Assembly: GCA_002781805.1 (NCBI GenBank)
Contig: PFFZ01000041.1
Span: forward strand, 1 to 6,730
Source: Nitrosopumilales archaeon CG15_BIG_FIL_POST_REV_8_21_14_020_37_12
Lineage (GTDB): Archaea; Thermoproteota; Nitrososphaeria; Nitrososphaerales; Nitrosopumilaceae
Length of the DNA stretch: 6,730 nt
Direction: 5' to 3'
In this document: positions 5,749 to 6,730 of the stretch, piece by piece
Numbering within the stretch: the first letter of the stretch is position 1
Layout of the letters: every line of letters begins with the position of its first letter
Notes under the pieces: model-generated
The model's input: the letters and a program-made list of their open reading frames with translations, nothing else
Told to the model about the DNA's origin: nothing
Databases searched by the model: none
Position numbers and translations under genes: made by a program

Positions 5749-6615
5749 TTAACAACTTGCGCATCGTTCCATCTTCTGTAGCATTATAGTTAATTGTGGT
5801 TCTATTTTTTTAGGACTTGCAACATAAAAATCGGCATAGAAATAACCATGATCCTCAAATTTTTTAGTATCTATTCCTTTGCCGTGCAATAATGATACCG
5901 TCTTGTGTTTTTCTTCTGGATCGGAAAACCTCCTTTGACGAATTGGTTTCAAATTGCTTTTTACAATAGAATAACCATAATCCTCAAAAGTTTTTTGAAT
6001 TTTTTCCATATCAAAAATCCTCAAAACTGAAAATGCAAAAATGGGATTGGTTTGAGAAAGAGACTTGGAATAGTCTGAGTCTTGTTTTTTAATTGATTCT
6101 AACAAACTTGAAAATGCCTTGTATCCTATGTACCCTATACATCCAGTAGCTATGATCATGTCCAACGGTGGAACTTCATTGATTGGTAACACATCTTTTT
6201 CAAGATTTATGCAAAATATTTTCTTGCATAACTGAACATCTTTTGAAAAATCTAGTGCGGGTTGTGATATGTCTATTTGGCAGAAACTGAGTGTTTTGTC
6301 TATCGGTTGGTCCTCAAAAAACTCCCTTGTCTGCTTTTTTGTAGGTGTATCTTCTTTTAGAAAAAAGTCATCTAGTTCGGACATTTTCAGATCATATTTC
6401 ATTAATGCAGAATTGATCCCATAAGAACTACCTATATCTAAAATATTGATGGTTCTTGATAGTTTGTTGTAAAGTTGTTTTGCAAGAGACAGATACAGAG
6501 GCTTTGTCTTATCTGGAATACGATATTCCAGTTTTTGCATTTCTTTTAGATAGTTATTCGGAACTTTTTGTTTGTAGATATCTGTAAAGTCTTTTTTTAC
6601 CCTCAGCTCTTCCAT
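5749..6615 (-). CDS. SAM-dependent methyltransferase-like protein (class I)
   Basis: This 288-residue protein contains a class I methyltransferase core. Motif I is NILDIGSSYGINSALM (57-72), the SAM-binding glycine loop after the first strand; D115 in QIDIS is a candidate adenosine- or SAM-contacting acid. LDMIIATGCIGYIG (151-164) corresponds to the motif IV strand and loop. The N-terminal stretch (YLKEMQKLEYRIPDKTKP, 22-39) and the MKYDLKMSELDDF segment after motif I recall a bacterial family whose motif I reads CSYG; here the cysteine is serine. The substrate is unknown and the protein is presumably cytoplasmic. The tail ends ERCASC, giving a terminal CxxC pair (C285, C288) that could bind metal or form a disulfide. 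The region from 200 to 270 is rich in aromatic and basic residues (RQRRF, HGYFYADFYVASP) and may form the substrate-binding part. The gene stands alone, with 141 noncoding bases after it. The start ATG 6615 has a TATA-like box at 6643-6650. Confidence 0.75.
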   Translation of the reverse strand: MEELRVKKDFTDIYKQKVPNNYLKEMQKLEYRIPDKTKPLYLSLAKQLYNKLSRTINILDIGSSYGINSALMKYDLKMSELDDFFLKEDTPTKKQTREFFEDQPIDKTLSFCQIDISQPALDFSKDVQLCKKIFCINLEKDVLPINEVPPLDMIIATGCIGYIGYKAFSSLLESIKKQDSDYSKSLSQTNPIFAFSVLRIFDMEKIQKTFEDYGYSIVKSNLKPIRQRRFSDPEEKHKTVSLLHGKGIDTKKFEDHGYFYADFYVASPKKIEPQLTIMLQKMERCASC

Positions 6616-6642
6616 GTTGGGGTATTGTTATCATAGCACCTG

Positions 6643-6650
6643 TTATAAAA
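6643..6650 (-). promoter_or_regulatory. TATA-like box of the methyltransferase-like gene
   Basis: On the minus strand this reads TTTTATAA, one of the clearest TATA boxes in the window. It is centred about 32 bases before the ATG at 6615 and predicts a very short leader of some six bases. No Shine-Dalgarno sequence is present. Confidence 0.55.
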
Positions 6651-6681
6651 CCACCTATTAGATTTTGTCTTATCCTCAACA

Positions 6682-6698
6682 GATCATGATTTATGATC
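6682..6698. repeat. Inverted repeat GATCAT-5-ATGATC
   Basis: The arms GATCAT (6682-6687) and ATGATC (6693-6698) are perfect reverse complements around a five-base spacer. The repeat lies about 32 bases upstream of the methyltransferase TATA box, a position suited to a regulator site. It could equally belong to a gene beyond the right edge. Confidence 0.4.
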
Positions 6699-6721
6699 AC
6701 AAGTGTTTGAAAATTACTTGT
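6699..6721. repeat. Inverted repeat ACAAGT-11-ACTTGT
   Basis: The arms ACAAGT (6699-6704) and ACTTGT (6716-6721) are perfect reverse complements around an 11-base spacer. The repeat begins directly where the GATCAT repeat ends. Short arms like these occur by chance in AT-rich DNA, so the adjacency is the only reason to list it. Confidence 0.3.
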
Positions 6722-6730
6722 AAACTGATT

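Noticed and set aside
1..6730. CRISPR array, tRNA or rRNA gene, insertion sequence, toxin-antitoxin pair or defence island
   Set aside because: I looked for regularly spaced repeats, cloverleaf-like segments, transposase motifs and terminal inverted repeats on both strands and saw none. The gaps between genes are all under 150 bases and are accounted for by promoters and short dyads.

Overview
The window is AT-rich archaeal chromosome and most likely comes from an ammonia-oxidising thaumarchaeon (Nitrososphaerota, Nitrosopumilus/Nitrosarchaeum-like). The evidence is an archaeal/eukaryotic-type L44e start at the left edge, a group II chaperonin (thermosome) with the Gly/Met-rich tail, archaeal TATA-like boxes about 25 bases before many start codons, almost no Shine-Dalgarno sequences, and small proteins of types I know mainly from thaumarchaea. 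The lineage is inferred from remembered protein families, not from a search.

Layout, left to right. Bases 1-55 (minus) are the first 18 codons of rpl44e, which runs off the left edge. A 69-base divergent promoter region separates it from a plus-strand run: an adenine deaminase-family amidohydrolase (125-1888), a thermosome subunit (1933-3555) and a ROK-family sugar kinase closest in motifs to bacterial Mak fructokinase (3586-4455). The right half is on the minus strand. In transcription order it holds a SAM-dependent methyltransferase-like protein (6615-5749), a small conserved protein probably of the DUF6659 type (5607-5251), a pyridoxamine 5'-phosphate oxidase-like flavin-fold protein (5214-4750) and a DUF2024-family gene (4716-4456). 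The two halves converge at 4455/4456, where the stop codons touch with no gap.

The genes do not form one obvious pathway. Ribosome, chaperonin, purine salvage and sugar kinase are housekeeping functions, and most genes appear to have their own compact promoter rather than sharing an operon. I found no CRISPR array, tRNA, rRNA, transposase, phage gene or defence cassette.

Two points deserve a second look. The DUF2024 gene is cut at codon 61 by an in-frame TAA, although the same frame continues into the family's normal C-terminal end. The adenine deaminase homologue keeps every expected metal ligand but has lost several family-signature residues around the active site, so its substrate may not be adenine.
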